A program made the position numbers and the translations under genes. Below the pieces are notes generated by a model. The model saw nothing but the letters and a program-made list of their open reading frames with translations, was not told where the DNA came from and did no database searches. A stretch of DNA of 64,000 nt from Helichrysum umbraculigerum (Eukaryota; Streptophyta; Magnoliopsida; Asterales; Asteraceae), in contig CATIUR010000004.1 in NCBI GenBank assembly GCA_949592205.1, positions 11,359,501-11,423,500 on the forward strand, written 5' to 3'. This document shows positions 53,397-64,000 of this stretch, piece after piece. Numbering within the stretch: position 1 is the first letter of the stretch; every line of letters begins with the position of its first letter.

Positions 53397-55997
53397 ATGG
53401 AAGCTCTAAGAGATTATTATCGTCGCACCAACTCCAGGCACAACATCGTTGCATTCTTGGATTCAACTCACAAGAACTCGTTGCCTTTTCGGCCGATGAT
53501 CGAGTTTCTTAGACGTTCACGGATTCATCATGCTATTACCGCTACGGTACCAGTGTATATGAATCAAATCGAGGAATTTTATGATCACGCACTTATCAGA
53601 ACAGAGAATGACACTTCGAGAATTGTGTCAACTATGTTTGGAAGTGAGATTCAGATTACACAGGAGTCAGTTCGCCGTGTTTTGCAGTTTCCTGATGCGA
53701 ACAATATGCCGACTGCTTTTGAGACCGCGTTTATCTATGGGGGTCTTCAGAGAATGGGTTATCCGGCAGATCAACTTGTGGACTTTAGGAAACAGTATCT
53801 CTGCAGGGTTTGGAGATACTTGGCTCACATTGTTATTGTCTGTTTATCTCCACGAAAGGGTGGATACGATGCTGCGAGTCATACGACTCTGTCTTTGATG
53901 CTGGCGTTGGTATACAACAAACCGTATAACTTTAGCGGTTATATTTTTGGGAATATGGTAGAGAATGTTTGAGCTGGAAAGGATAAGTGGTTATTATATC
54001 CTCGTTTTGTTCAGCTTTTGTTAAACGACTTGGATTTGAGAATTGATCCGGATCTGAGGTCGTTATTGGTGCAAACACCAATGTTATTGCGAGTTTTCAG
54101 TGATTGCAAGCTTCCACCAAAGGATTCTCAGGTATTGCCTGATCGTGAGCTGTTTGGGCACGTAGTGAATGAAAACTACATTGCGCCACCTTGGGATGGT
54201 TATGAGGATGTTGTTGCTCCTCCGGTCAATGATGCAGATTTAGTTAACGCTGCTGTGGCTCAAGACTTGGAGGATATTGAGCAAGTTGAAGAGGTTCCAG
54301 CTGAGGAATCTGATGGTGGTCCTACACCACCTGACTCTCTAGGTGATGTACCACCTCAGGATGCATTGGAAGGAATACAGTTGGCTGATCCTAGACGCTT
54401 CAAGCATATTTTGAGAAGGATTTCTGCGGGGCGTGTTCATGTTCTGCCTAATCTTGGAAAGCGACCAGCTGGGTCTTCTCCGTCTTATGCTGATCTACCA
54501 TTGAGAAGACGCCAGCGAACGGGAATAAGTATTCAAGAACCGGGTCAGCAAGCTCAACAACAACCGCCGCCTGCGATGCTTCAGCAGTTACTTGATCAGA
54601 TAACTCAGATGAATAAGCGTTTTGATGATCAGGCTGCCTTGATTGAAGCTCAAGCTGCTCAAATTAAAGATTTGGAGATCAAGGCAGCTCATGTGCAGGA
54701 ATTGCAGCTAGAATTGAAGGATGTGAAGTCTAGGTTATTAGAATTGGAATCGGTTACTATTGTTTCTGGGGAGGAAGGTCAGAGAACCTTAGAAACAAAT
54801 GTAACCCCTCCCACTGAAACCGAAAATTTAAATCCAGATTCTCCAGATTCTATTAATGAAAACATTGCTCTGGATTATTTCGTTGATGTTCCAGGACAAC
54901 CGAGACCCATTTCGGTCGATTATTCGAATGTTAATCTCACATACATTCAAAGTTTGATAAATCCGGGTGGTGAAGAAGATAGATCAGTCGATCCAGATGA
55001 TATAGAGATGGATGCTGAGGTTCTAGGGTCAGACGAAGAATATTTGGATAATCCTCATCAGGAACCAGCACCTGAGCGAGAATCGGAACCAGTTCAGAAA
55101 CAACCGGCTCAACCATATGATTTCGATGCACCGATCATTGAGTCTGATGATTCTGATGATGACCAAGAACCTCAAACAGATATTACTCAGGAACAACCAA
55201 CTGTAGTATCTGTTCCTGAACAAGCGCAACCGTCTACATCTTCAGAGCGCCCAATGTTTCGAAAGCTCAAGCCTGAATTGAAGATTTGCAAAACATATCA
55301 GGTTCGAGGTGATTTGACAGGATTAATCAGAAGTTGGAAGTTTGATGAAGTCAACTTTCTGATTCTTATTAAGCGAAGAGATGGAGTACAGTATTTCCGG
55401 CCAAGATTTAACTGTATTAGCACGTTGCCAAAGGAGGAATTAAATCGTCTTGCTCAGCTGAACATCGTTAACCACACTGATGATTTTCGTGGTAACATGT
55501 TTCAGAAGATTCTCAGAAGAGATATTTACAGCAAGAAGTATTTGTGGGTTAGACCAGAGTTGGGAGTTCGTTATTCATACAAGAAAAAGTTGGATTTAAG
55601 AACTCAGCAACCGATTGTGAAGTATCATTATCCTCCAGCTGCTAGTCTGAAAACTGTGCCATTGCAGTCTTTACCACTTGATTTTCTGAAAAGATTACGA
55701 TATTGGTGGTTTGACTCCGTTACTCAAGAAGCAGTTATTGAATATCTATCAGTTGAAGATTCAGTGATTGAGAAGGGTAATTGGAGTTTATCTGCAAAGT
55801 ATGGAAGAACTCTTCGTGTTTTTGATCCGATCAGCCTTATCAATTTGACGAAGAAAGATTTGAAAGCTCTTCACAAAAGCAAGATGGAGTATCATCGTTT
55901 TGATCAAGAAGAAGCTTCAAAGTTCGAGAAGGTGGTCGAGATTTGCGTTCGAGTGGGTATTCATGCTGGTGGAGTATTTCCACCAGGTTGGGTTTAA
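53397..55997 (+). pseudogene. Copia-2 accessory ORF (env-position protein of unknown function), one nonsense codon
   Basis: There are 867 codons from the ATG after CTTACAG, with one TGA at 53970-53972 where Copia-1 reads Gly. The N-terminal domain (about 1-200) has RHNIVAFL, WRYLAHIVIVCLSPRKGGYD and YNFSGYIFGN. The middle is acidic, with a coiled coil at about 395-460 (DQITQMNKRFDDQAALIEAQ onward). The C-terminal domain (about 625-867) has RGDLTGLIRSWKFD, VQYFRPRFNCISTLP, YHYPPAASLKTVPLQ and RVFDPISLIN. No transmembrane helix is evident. Relatives are known to me only as ORFs next to plant Copia pol genes. Confidence 0.75.
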
Positions 55998-56027
55998 ACT
56001 GAAGATGTTTTGAAGACCAAGCTGAAG

Positions 56028-56040
56028 ACACGGGGGAGTT
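56028..56040 (+). promoter_or_regulatory. Copia-2 polypurine tract
   Basis: ACACGGGGGAGTT lies directly before the 3' LTR. Confidence 0.85.
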
Positions 56041-56489
56041 TGTTGATACATGTTTGTGTGTCTGTCAGTTGGTCTATCGAGTTGTAAGTATCGTTAGTTA
56101 GTTTTAATAGAAAAGTCATTTTCTGTATATGCGACACTTAAGTTTGGTATTAGGCGACACTTATCTTAGTGATGCATAGCGACACTTAGCTAAGTGACGC
56201 ATGAGGGCGACGACATGCGACACTTCCCAAGTGACGCATGTCTGCCGATTTTGTTTTGTATAAATTGAAACCTACGGGTTTTTGGCTAGGGTTGACGAAA
56301 CCCTAGCACCATTTGTCGACTAAGCATACTTGTAAACAGTTCCAATACATTCAAGAAGCTAATAAACTAGTTTTACTTTGATTGATTCATTGTTTCGGTT
56401 TAAGTTTATTACGCGTTTGTGTAATTGTTTGTTTCCGCCAATCAATTACTTTCGATCATCACTTAGATCCGACATAAGGGGCACTTTCA
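56041..56489 (+). repeat. Copia-2 3' LTR
   Basis: It is 449 bp, with the same ends as the 5' LTR and five substitutions. It is followed by the second GCTAG (56490-56494). Confidence 0.95.
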
Positions 56490-57568
56490 GCTAGGGAAGT
56501 CAGTATGTTTGTAAAGTAGTAAAATAGTAAAGTATAAGTTTATCAAATAGTAAGTCGGTAAAGTAACAAGTTGGTAAATCAGTAAAGCAATACGCCTATA
56601 AGTTTGTAAGACAGTAAGTATAAGTTGGTAAAATAATACATTTGCACATGTATTCAAGTAAATCAAGTAATGCATCTCCCCCAAAGCAAAAACAGTAAAA
56701 TGGGGCCGTGAGACTCACCTGAGTCACCGAGCAACGAATATCCTAAGGTAAGCTTATGTCTGTGCCGAATCTCCTAGTATTCTAAATACGCGAGATTTAT
56801 AACGAGTTCAGACTCGGCTCATCGTTGTTTAAGTTCAGACTCGGTTCTGTTCGTGTTTTTAATCCGCAGAACAAGTTCAAATCTTAATGTTTCGATATAA
56901 TCAGTTAATAGAACAATATAACATGATGATATAAGTATTATAAACATGTATTTAAAGTGAATTTTGAAGTTCCTTACAATTTTAAAAATGGAGCCGTGTG
57001 AGGTTGATGATGATCAAAGATGAAGAAGATGATGAGATGATGATGTTGTTCCTTGTTATTGTTATTGTTTGATGTTGTTGTTGTTGGTTTGAGAGTGAGA
57101 CCGAGAGAAGAGATGAGAGTAGAGATGGATACGTATGTGTGTGTGTTTGAATTATTGGAGTCGGTTGATATAACCGGCTCCAATAATTGAGGTAGGTGTG
57201 GTTTATTCCAATTTGTAGTATTAAAACCCGTGTTCGTGTACCCGATCGTTAAATAGTATGATCTTTTCAAATGATAAATTTCTAAATATTAAATCGCATA
57301 TATTTTTAATCGAAGTATTTTATAAAAATACTTTTAATGAGATATAAAATTATATCTTTGTATCACTTTGAACATACGGATAGTTTTTAGTATACAAAAT
57401 GTGTTTAAATTATTAACCTAGTAACTAATTATTATTTTCATCAATAATATATTATTTAGAAATATTTTGTACCAATGTCCGTATTTGAGATTGCGCGTTC
57501 TTTCAGATTTTGTTTGTATGCGATTATTAAATAATCATTTAATTTTTTTATATATATATGTATATATA

Positions 57569-57638
<70 letters not shown>

Positions 57639-57728
57639 CCGGATACTTTCGTTTTAACACGTACCGAGTGCGAAGGATTAAGGTTTAAATTGGCCGCTAA
57701 TTTTGGCCCTTTTTGACCGGGTGTCACA
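56490..57728 (-). repeat. X LTR, right copy, part 2
   Basis: It begins with the second TSD copy and continues the X LTR to its outer end (minus-strand start TGTGACACCCGG). It lacks about 560 bp present in the left LTR; the gap falls between ATAACGAG and TTCAGACTCGG near 56804. A TA/TG microsatellite covers 57548-57636. The right border of X at 57728 is followed by ACTAA. Confidence 0.85.
57548..57636. repeat. TA/TG microsatellite
   Basis: A run of TATATA with an internal TGTGTG block; the left X LTR has only a short TA run here (36144-36171). Confidence 0.9.
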
Positions 57729-58967
57729 ACTAATACAGAATTTATCATTTTATGCGACACTTCTTAAGTGACGCCTAAACTCTTAAGTGTCGCATTAAGC
57801 GACGCTAAAAACAGAAGGTTTACAAACTATTTTTATACTAAGTGTCGAACTTGTATAACCTCATACCTTTATATGATACGACTTCTAAAACACTTTGGGA
57901 AATACTTTTAAGTATAACGCTTCGAAATCATAATGATAATGTTGAGATTATTATTATTACAAACAATCACCAACGGGCCGTACACGTTTTCAAATACTCA
58001 ATCAAATCGACCAAATCGTAGTAATTTGGACATTCTAGTTGGACGAACAACTACAAAGGTAGTCTTTATAGATACCTACTCACATGTATAACCATTGCGT
58101 GTCGTGGACACCCTCATGTTACAAGTCTTCGGACAACGATACTCGGCTAATCAACTCAAGTTTATTAAGTTAAACTCTCAGGACTCAGGTGAATCTCATA
58201 GCCCCTACTTTACTGTTTTCATCAGGGGTGTGATATATTGCTCGATTTATTTACATGTAAACGCAAGTACAAATCAAATCAAATACTACATGAGTTGTTT
58301 TCAACTAATCAATTTAAAGCCCTCCACAACATAGTTTGGTAATACATCTGTAGCGTGAATGTTAGTATATGATATCATATAGGATTGACAATCCTCGTCC
58401 GAGTTAGCAAGCACTAACTGGTCAAACGGACATATTAGCATTTGGGTAGACGAGTGTAGATTAGGCACTCGTAGGAGGCACCTCGATCGGAATTCCTTCA
58501 TTGGACCCGACCCTCAAGTTAATCTCAGACTATGTGGTCATGGCTGTATAACTTTTATTTTGCTTTATTGCAACTTAAATTCAATTAAATCTTGCGGTTC
58601 ATACTATATGTTTTGACATACAAACCTGTGAGCTCACCAGCATTTCGCTGGCCCAGTTTAGCATGTATCACAGGTACTCAGCAGTAGGTTGGACTGCCCG
58701 ATCAGGATACTTAGCTCGTGTCAGCATACAAACATTCAGAGATTTAGCTGCATTATTATATTTTGTATAAATTAATTATGTATGTAAATCTCTCAATTTC
58801 AAACCGAGCTAATGTAAACTATACTTTTGATGTAAACTTTCGTTTTATCAATACAAGTTATAAAACGACGCATATAGAGTCGTTCATATATATCTTTGTG
58901 CTGTGATTACTGTATTAGTCGCGCCCCGACCCGAATCGCTTCCGCATTGTAATTTGGGGGTGCGACA
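57729..58967 (+). repeat. Z LTR, 3' portion
   Basis: It aligns with about 9830-11241 of Y LTR1 (for example CACCAACGGGCCGTACA) and ends GGGGGTGCGACA. At its left edge it carries palindromes of the Copia type (GCGACACTT...AAGTGACGC, 57753-57774), in the position where Y has GCGACACAA / TTGTGTCGC. Confidence 0.85.
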
Positions 58968-58970
58968 TAT

Positions 58971-58983
58971 TGGTATCAGAGCC
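58971..58983 (+). promoter_or_regulatory. Z primer-binding site
   Basis: TGGTATCAGAGCC, a perfect match to initiator Met tRNA, three bases after the LTR. Confidence 0.9.
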
Positions 58984-59301
58984 TAAGGTTATAGTGAACT
59001 AGGTTGCATTTAGTGGGCCTAGACTATGACCGTTAGGCAGTATTTCCTTATTAGGCATGACTGGTTCAGGAATTACAGCATACGACTTTAATTTAACATA
59101 GCCTGATCAACTATGTACAATTAAGGAAAGATGATGTGAGGTATGAAATGGTTGTGTTGAACAGAAATACATTAGTTGACTCTGACCACGAGAGAAACCG
59201 GGACTAATACTTGTTTGTGCTAGACACATTATGCTATTATATGATATATGTATATATATGTATATGATAGGCCTCACTCATTATACGTTCTTTCCACAGA
59301 A
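58984..59301 (+). other. Z conserved leader
   Basis: It aligns with the Y and X leaders. It ends in TTCTTTCCACAG two bases before the ORF1 ATG, an acceptor-like site in the same place as in Y. Confidence 0.62.
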
Positions 59302-59970
59302 ATGGCAGACTCATCATCTAGGCAAACTACACGTACTCCACCATCTCTCTCTCACACACGTCGTAGCCACTCGGAACCCTTAGTGGCTAGACGCATTGGT
59401 AGGTCGCGCCGAGCTAGCCGCTATGCCAATCCTGCCACTACTGGTAACGCATCTACTTTACCTCGCCATCGAGCAGTTGCTCATCAATGGAGCTGGTTAC
59501 CTGCGGCTATGGCCACCTGGAGGATTGAGGAACACCTTGAAATCCCTGACGACGTCGGAGGATGTTCACCTATGGATATCTCCCTGTACACTCAAGAACC
59601 GACACACCACACTGTACCAGTGTTAGCTGCTCACGTACACCGTCATGAACGTAGGTTGCACGACATGGAAATCGAACTTCAAGAAACTCGGGAGAACTGG
59701 ATGATGACGGCTCAGGGCCACATTGCACAAATCTACTTAGATCAGGAAGATCTATCTGTAACTGTCAACCGTACTCACGATCAGATGGAAGATACCACTC
59801 GAACCGTGGAGATCGTTCATAACCAAGTAATCAGTAACCGAAACGAGATCTCCGTGTTACAATCAAGGCTACAAGAGTGTGAGACACGTCTAAAGGAAAC
59901 CGAGGACGCCCTCCGAGTGGTTAATAGACTTGCTGAATCTGTGAACCATCTCACCGCACTACTGCCATAA
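59302..59970 (+). CDS. Z ORF1, coiled-coil protein upstream of gag
   Basis: A 222-residue protein. Residues 1-60 are Ser/Arg-rich, and residues from about 112 form a long coiled coil (VHRHERRLHDMEIELQETRE onward) homologous to Y ORF1 (VNQHEQRLRTMDVVLQETNE). It is about 60 residues longer than Y ORF1, through an insertion before the coiled coil. It is intact although Z is an old broken element. The start is chosen at 59302 because an acceptor-like CACAG lies two bases upstream, as in Y. Function unknown. Confidence 0.68.
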   Translation: MADSSSRQTTRTPPSLSHTRRSHSEPLVARRIGRSRRASRYANPATTGNASTLPRHRAVAHQWSWLPAAMATWRIEEHLEIPDDVGGCSPMDISLYTQEPTHHTVPVLAAHVHRHERRLHDMEIELQETRENWMMTAQGHIAQIYLDQEDLSVTVNRTHDQMEDTTRTVEIVHNQVISNRNEISVLQSRLQECETRLKETEDALRVVNRLAESVNHLTALLP

Positions 59971-60288
59971 CTCAATCTACGTCAGAATTAGCTTAGGTTG
60001 AATCTGTACTTTATTATGCTTTCGTAGGACCTATGTAATTCGACCGGATGTAACAATTCCCGGTGCTTTTGTAAAACATCTAAGTCTGTAACTTTTGGGA
60101 ACTCGTAACTCGAAATTGTCTATCATCTTTTAGACTCGTAATATCAATTGAAAATTTCTCTCGATAATTCTACATTATTGATTTTTACATTGTGATGTTG
60201 TTTATTACCGCTTTATATATATACATCTGTTGTAATTATCACCCTGGTACGATTTCTCATGTACCCTTTGTTTCCTTCTTGAAGAATC
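59971..60288 (+). other. Spacer between Z ORF1 and gag
   Basis: No ORF. It matches the Y spacer in several blocks and ends TTTCCTTCTTGAAG, four bases before the gag ATG. Confidence 0.5.
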
Positions 60289-62847
60289 ATGTTGCCAAAG
60301 AAGAAAAGTTACAGTGATGCTGAAATCAATGCTATAGTTTCCCGAGCCGTAGCCGATGATTTGGCTGCTCGGAACTCCCAACGAACCAGCGATCAAACTG
60401 TCGACACCACCCCTGTTGTCAAACCCTGTTCGTACAAGGATTTTCTTAGCTGCAAACCATTAAACTTCAAGGGCACGGAAGGTGCCATTGTTTTGATCAG
60501 GTGGATAGATAGGATTGAATCAGTTTTCAGTTTGTGCAACTGCACGGAGGACAGCAAAGTCAAATTCGCTGCCTACACCTTTAAGGAAAATGCACTAACG
60601 TGGTGGAATACTCATGCCAGTTCTGTGGGCATTGATGTAGCCAACCAACTTCCATGGGCGGATTTGAAGAAAATGCTGAGGGACGAGTATTGTCCCAACG
60701 AAGAACTCCACAGGTTGGAGGAAGAGTTCTGGCACCTAACTGTTCAGGGCAATGATATCGCTGGCTATACCACAAAATTCCAGCAACTCGGCCTCCTATG
60801 TCCGGGTTTGGTAGACACAGACGAAAAGCTCATCAAGAAGTACATCCGCGGTCTCCCGGAAAATATCCAGGGGAACGTCGCCTCATCCAAACCAACCACC
60901 ATCCAAAGTGCTATCCGGCTTGCACATGAACTCATGGCGATGATTGTCAGCCGTGAAGCATCCGCCGCACCTTCCAACAACAAACGAAAACCTACTGAAC
61001 ACCACGACCAACCGAACAAGAAACCCAATGCCATCCAAATGTACACCTCAAACTCTGAGCCCAAACGTGGCTACACGGGGAGCAAACCATACTGCTCCAA
61101 GTGTAACCACCACCATGATGGTCCGTTCAGTACCCCTTGCAACAACTGTAAGAGGTACGGGCATTCGACCAAGGATTGTCGAGCTCCCAAAACCAACAAC
61201 AACACCTCTAACAACAACCCTAGACAGCCCAAATCCTGTTATGAGTGTGGGTACAACGGGCATTTCAGAAGTGAATGTCCTAAACTGAAGAACAAGGGCA
61301 GCAACAACAACAACAACAACAACAACAATGCAAGAGGTAGAGCCTTTGTACTCAACTCTGGGGATGCCCGCCAAGACCCGAATGTGGTCTCGGGTATGTT
61401 CCTCCTCAACAACTTATTTTTTTCGGTTCTATTTGATACTGGTGCCGATAGGAGCTTTATCTCTGATGAATTTTATCCACTGCTTGACATCACACCTGTT
61501 GCTCTAGATGTTAAGTACACTGTAGTACTAGCGAATGGTAAACTCATAGAAACCACTAGTGTAATACCTAATTGCACTCTAAACCTCGCCAACAAATCTT
61601 TCTCAATCAATCTTACGCCTGTTGAAATTGGAAGTTTCGACGTCATCATTGGTATGGACTGGTTGTCCAAACACCGCGCCGAAATCATTCGTTATGACAA
61701 AATCGTTTGCATTCCTCTCGCCGCCGATAGAACTTTGGTCATACAGGGGGAGACCGGTGGGACGAGACTAAACATCATCTCTTGTTTGAAAACCCGAAAA
61801 TTTCTGAGAAAGGGTTATCCGGCAATCCTAGCGCACATCATGGAGAAAAAGTCGAAGGAGAAGCGACTTGAAGATGTGCCCATCGTTCGAGACTTTCCAG
61901 AAGTCTTTCCCGAAGAACTACCTAGTCTACCACCGCCAAGACATGTTGAGTTCTCAATCGATCTCGTGCCAGGTGCTGCACCTGTGGCCCGGGTACCATA
62001 CCGCTTAGCTCCATCCGAACTTCAGGAGTTGTCCACCCAATTACAAGAACTCCTGGAAAGAGGATTCATTAGACAGAGTTCTTCACATTGGGGAGCTCCG
62101 GTATTATTCGTGAAAAAGAAAGACGGTTCTTTCAGAATGTGTATCGACTACCGAGAGTTGAACAAGTTAACCGTCAAGAACCGATATCCACTCCCTCGTA
62201 TCGATGACCTGTTTGACCAACTTCAAGGATCGAGTTTTTATTTAAAGATCGATCTTCGGTCAGGTTATCACCAACTACGTGTTCGCGACACCGATATCTC
62301 GAAAACTGCTTTCAAAACCCGTTATGGGCATTACGAATTCCAGGTGATGCCATTCGGTCTAACCAACGCACCGGCTGTATTCATGGACCTAATGAATCGG
62401 GTGTGCAAACCCTATCTCGACAAGTTTGACATTGTCCTCATCGACGACATACTCATCTACTCGCGCAATGAACAGGAACACACGCAACATCTCAAAACCA
62501 TCCTAGAACTACTTAGACACGGAGAGCTGTATGCTAAATTTTCTAAGTGTGAGTTATGGATGCAAACCGTTCAATTCCTCGGACATGTTATCGATAGTCA
62601 AGGAATTTGTGTTGACCCGTCAAAAATCGAGGCTATTAAGTGCTGGCAAGCACCAACAACTCCAACCGAGGTACGGCAATTCCTAGGACTTGCCGGGTAC
62701 TATCGGCGATTCATTGAAAACTTCTCGAAAATAGCTCAACCACTCACGACACTGACTCAGAAAGACAAAAAGTTCGATTGGACTGATAAACAAGAGTCAG
62801 CATTCCAACTTCTAAAACAAAAGCTTTGCAGTGCTCCTATTCTATCG
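60289..62847 (+). pseudogene. gag-pol: Z gag-pol, truncated in pol
   Basis: It is open for about 853 residues. The gag capsid region has FWHLTVQGNDIAGYTT, and zinc fingers are CSKCNHHHDGPFSTPC, CNNCKRYGHSTKDC and CYECGYNGHFRSEC. Protease has DTG and RT has LIDD in place of the FIDD of Y. The frame stops matching after KLCSAPILS, where LTR W begins; the 80 or so residues read beyond come from antisense LTR. RNase H, integrase and chromodomain are absent. Confidence 0.9.
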
Positions 62848-64000
62848 GTAACACCCCCAAATTTAATGATTTGCGGAAGCACGATTTGGGTGTTACTAAT
62901 CAATAACAAAGCACAAAGATATATAGTAAACGACTCTATATGCGTCGTTTTAACAAAATATATTAATATTGAAATGTTTACAACATTTAAAGCTTTACAT
63001 AGCTCGAGTTTAAATAAAAGGAGATTTCAGTACATAAGTACTTGTACAAAATATACTAATGCAAGAAAATCTCAATCGTCTGTATGCTGACTCGAGCTAA
63101 AAGTCCTGAAGCCGAAGCAATCTACTGGTTGGTACCTGCGATACATGCTAAATGGGTCAGCTAAAGCTGGTGAGCTCACAGGTTTAAAATCAAGTAATCA
63201 AGTATGAACCGCAAGATTTAATAATGATTTGCATCCAACAAATAAAATGATAATAATCGTGTATACAGCCATGAGCACATAGTTGAGCTTAACTCGAGGG
63301 CCGGGTCCCCTATAGAGAATTCCGGGCGAGGTGCCTCCACGAATGCCTAATCAACATTCGTCTTCCCAAATATTAGTACGTCCGTTTACCCGGTTAGTGC
63401 TTGCTAACCCGAACGAGGAGGGTCAATCCTATATGGTACCATATACTAATATTCACGCTACAACGTATTAACAACTATGCTGATGGAGGACTTTAAATGA
63501 TTAGAGTGTAAAACTCATGTAGTATATGAAAAGTTGTACTTGCGTTCACATGTTAAAATAAGCATTGTATCACACCCCTGAGTAAAACAGTAAAAAGAGG
63601 GGCTATGAGACTCACCTGAGTCTTGTGAGTTTAACTTAATAAACTTGAGTTGATTAGCCTAGTATTGAAGTCCAAAGACTTGTAACCTGAGGGTGTACAC
63701 GACACGCGATGGTTATAAACATGATTGGGTATCTCAAAAGATCACCCTTGTAGTTGTTACACAACTATATATATGTCCAAATTACTACGATTTGGTTGAT
63801 TTGTTAAGTGTTTGAAAACGTGTACGGCCCGTTGGTGATTAATTGTAATAATAGTCCTGATGTTATCACATTGATTTCGAAGTGTTATACTTGAAAAGTA
63901 TATTCCATTATGTTTGAAAAGTTGTATCATATAAGCGTTTTGAAGTTATACAAGTTTGACACTTGGTGAGAAATGTGCTTACGGAATCTAAGTACGGGGG
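62848..64000 (-). repeat. Element W: antisense Y-family LTR inserted in Z pol, runs off window
   Basis: Read on the minus strand it ends ...AAATTTGGGGGTGTTAC and matches the 3' part of the Y LTR back to CCCCCGTACTTAGATTCCGT (Y 10099-10118). Only the last 1.15 kb of the LTR is in the window. The expected terminal T is a G at 62847. It could be a solo LTR or the 3' LTR of a full element in reverse orientation. Confidence 0.82.

Larger units (their letters stand above)
43757..56489 (+). mobile_element. Copia-2: complete Sirevirus-like Copia element, 12,733 bp
   Basis: It has two 449-bp LTRs with five differences, a primer site, gag, pol, an aORF, a polypurine tract and a perfect 5-bp target duplication. 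Each of the three coding regions has a single in-frame stop (45070, 49692, 53970), so it is recent but not autonomous as read. Large size, long gag and a third ORF after pol fit the Sirevirus/Maximus lineage. Confidence 0.93.
57729..62847 (+). mobile_element. Element Z: Tekay-type chromovirus, both ends interrupted
   Basis: It is the 3' part of an LTR, a primer site, a leader, ORF1 and gag-pol to the RT/RNase H border. Its left side was entered by X and its right side by antisense LTR W. Layout and sequence follow Y, with clear divergence. Confidence 0.88.

Noticed and set aside
57548..57760. ORF with an Ile-Tyr repeat tail
   Set aside because: Translation of the TA/TG microsatellite.

Overview
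This window is a nest of plant LTR retrotransposons. I see no host protein gene, rRNA or tRNA gene. The organism is a flowering plant: the elements are Ty1/Copia and Ty3/Gypsy chromovirus families with initiator-Met-tRNA primer sites and plant-type TATA boxes. The large third ORF of the Copia elements resembles Copia-associated proteins I recall as common in Asteraceae, so a daisy-family genome is plausible, but that is recall and not proof.

Layout. (1) 1-8695 plus 30445-30625: the 3' part of a Sirevirus-like Copia element (Copia-1), with pol, a second promoter, a large accessory ORF (aORF) and its 3' LTR. (2) 8696-30444: a tandem array of a Tekay-type chromovirus (element Y), LTR-int-LTR-int-LTR-partial int-partial LTR, inserted in the Copia-1 LTR and bounded by one target duplication (CGTAT). 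(3) 30626-33249: the 3' end and 3' LTR of a Tat/Athila-like element (T). (4) 33250-57728: a minus-strand Gypsy element (X), also in a shared-LTR tandem arrangement, with pol deleted. A plus-strand solo LTR (V, 38833-41716, TSD TCAGA) splits its gag, and a complete Copia element (Copia-2, 43757-56489, TSD GCTAG) splits its right LTR. (5) 57729-62847: a Tekay-type element (Z) whose LTR was entered by X and whose pol is cut by (6) an antisense Y-family LTR (W, 62848 to the window end).

Order of events, read from what interrupts what: Z is oldest, X entered the Z LTR, then V, Copia-2 and T entered X, Copia-1 entered T, and Y entered Copia-1 and expanded in place.

How the parts work together. The Gypsy elements have a coiled-coil ORF upstream of gag, with a splice-acceptor-like site just before its ATG, then one gag-protease-RT-RNase H-integrase-chromodomain frame. 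The Copia elements have gag, pol, and then about 1.2 kb of conserved non-coding DNA, an internal TATA box, a short leader, a predicted 0.7-kb intron and an aORF of about 870-910 codons. The most unusual signal is a set of 20-27-nt imperfect palindromes (arms like GCGACACTT / AAGTGTCGC). They are clustered next to the TATA boxes and inside intron-like leaders of Copia-1, Copia-2, Y and Z, which are otherwise unrelated families. Other elements here carry different palindromes in the LTR (CCGTATACGG in T, AGCCGATCGGCT in X and V).
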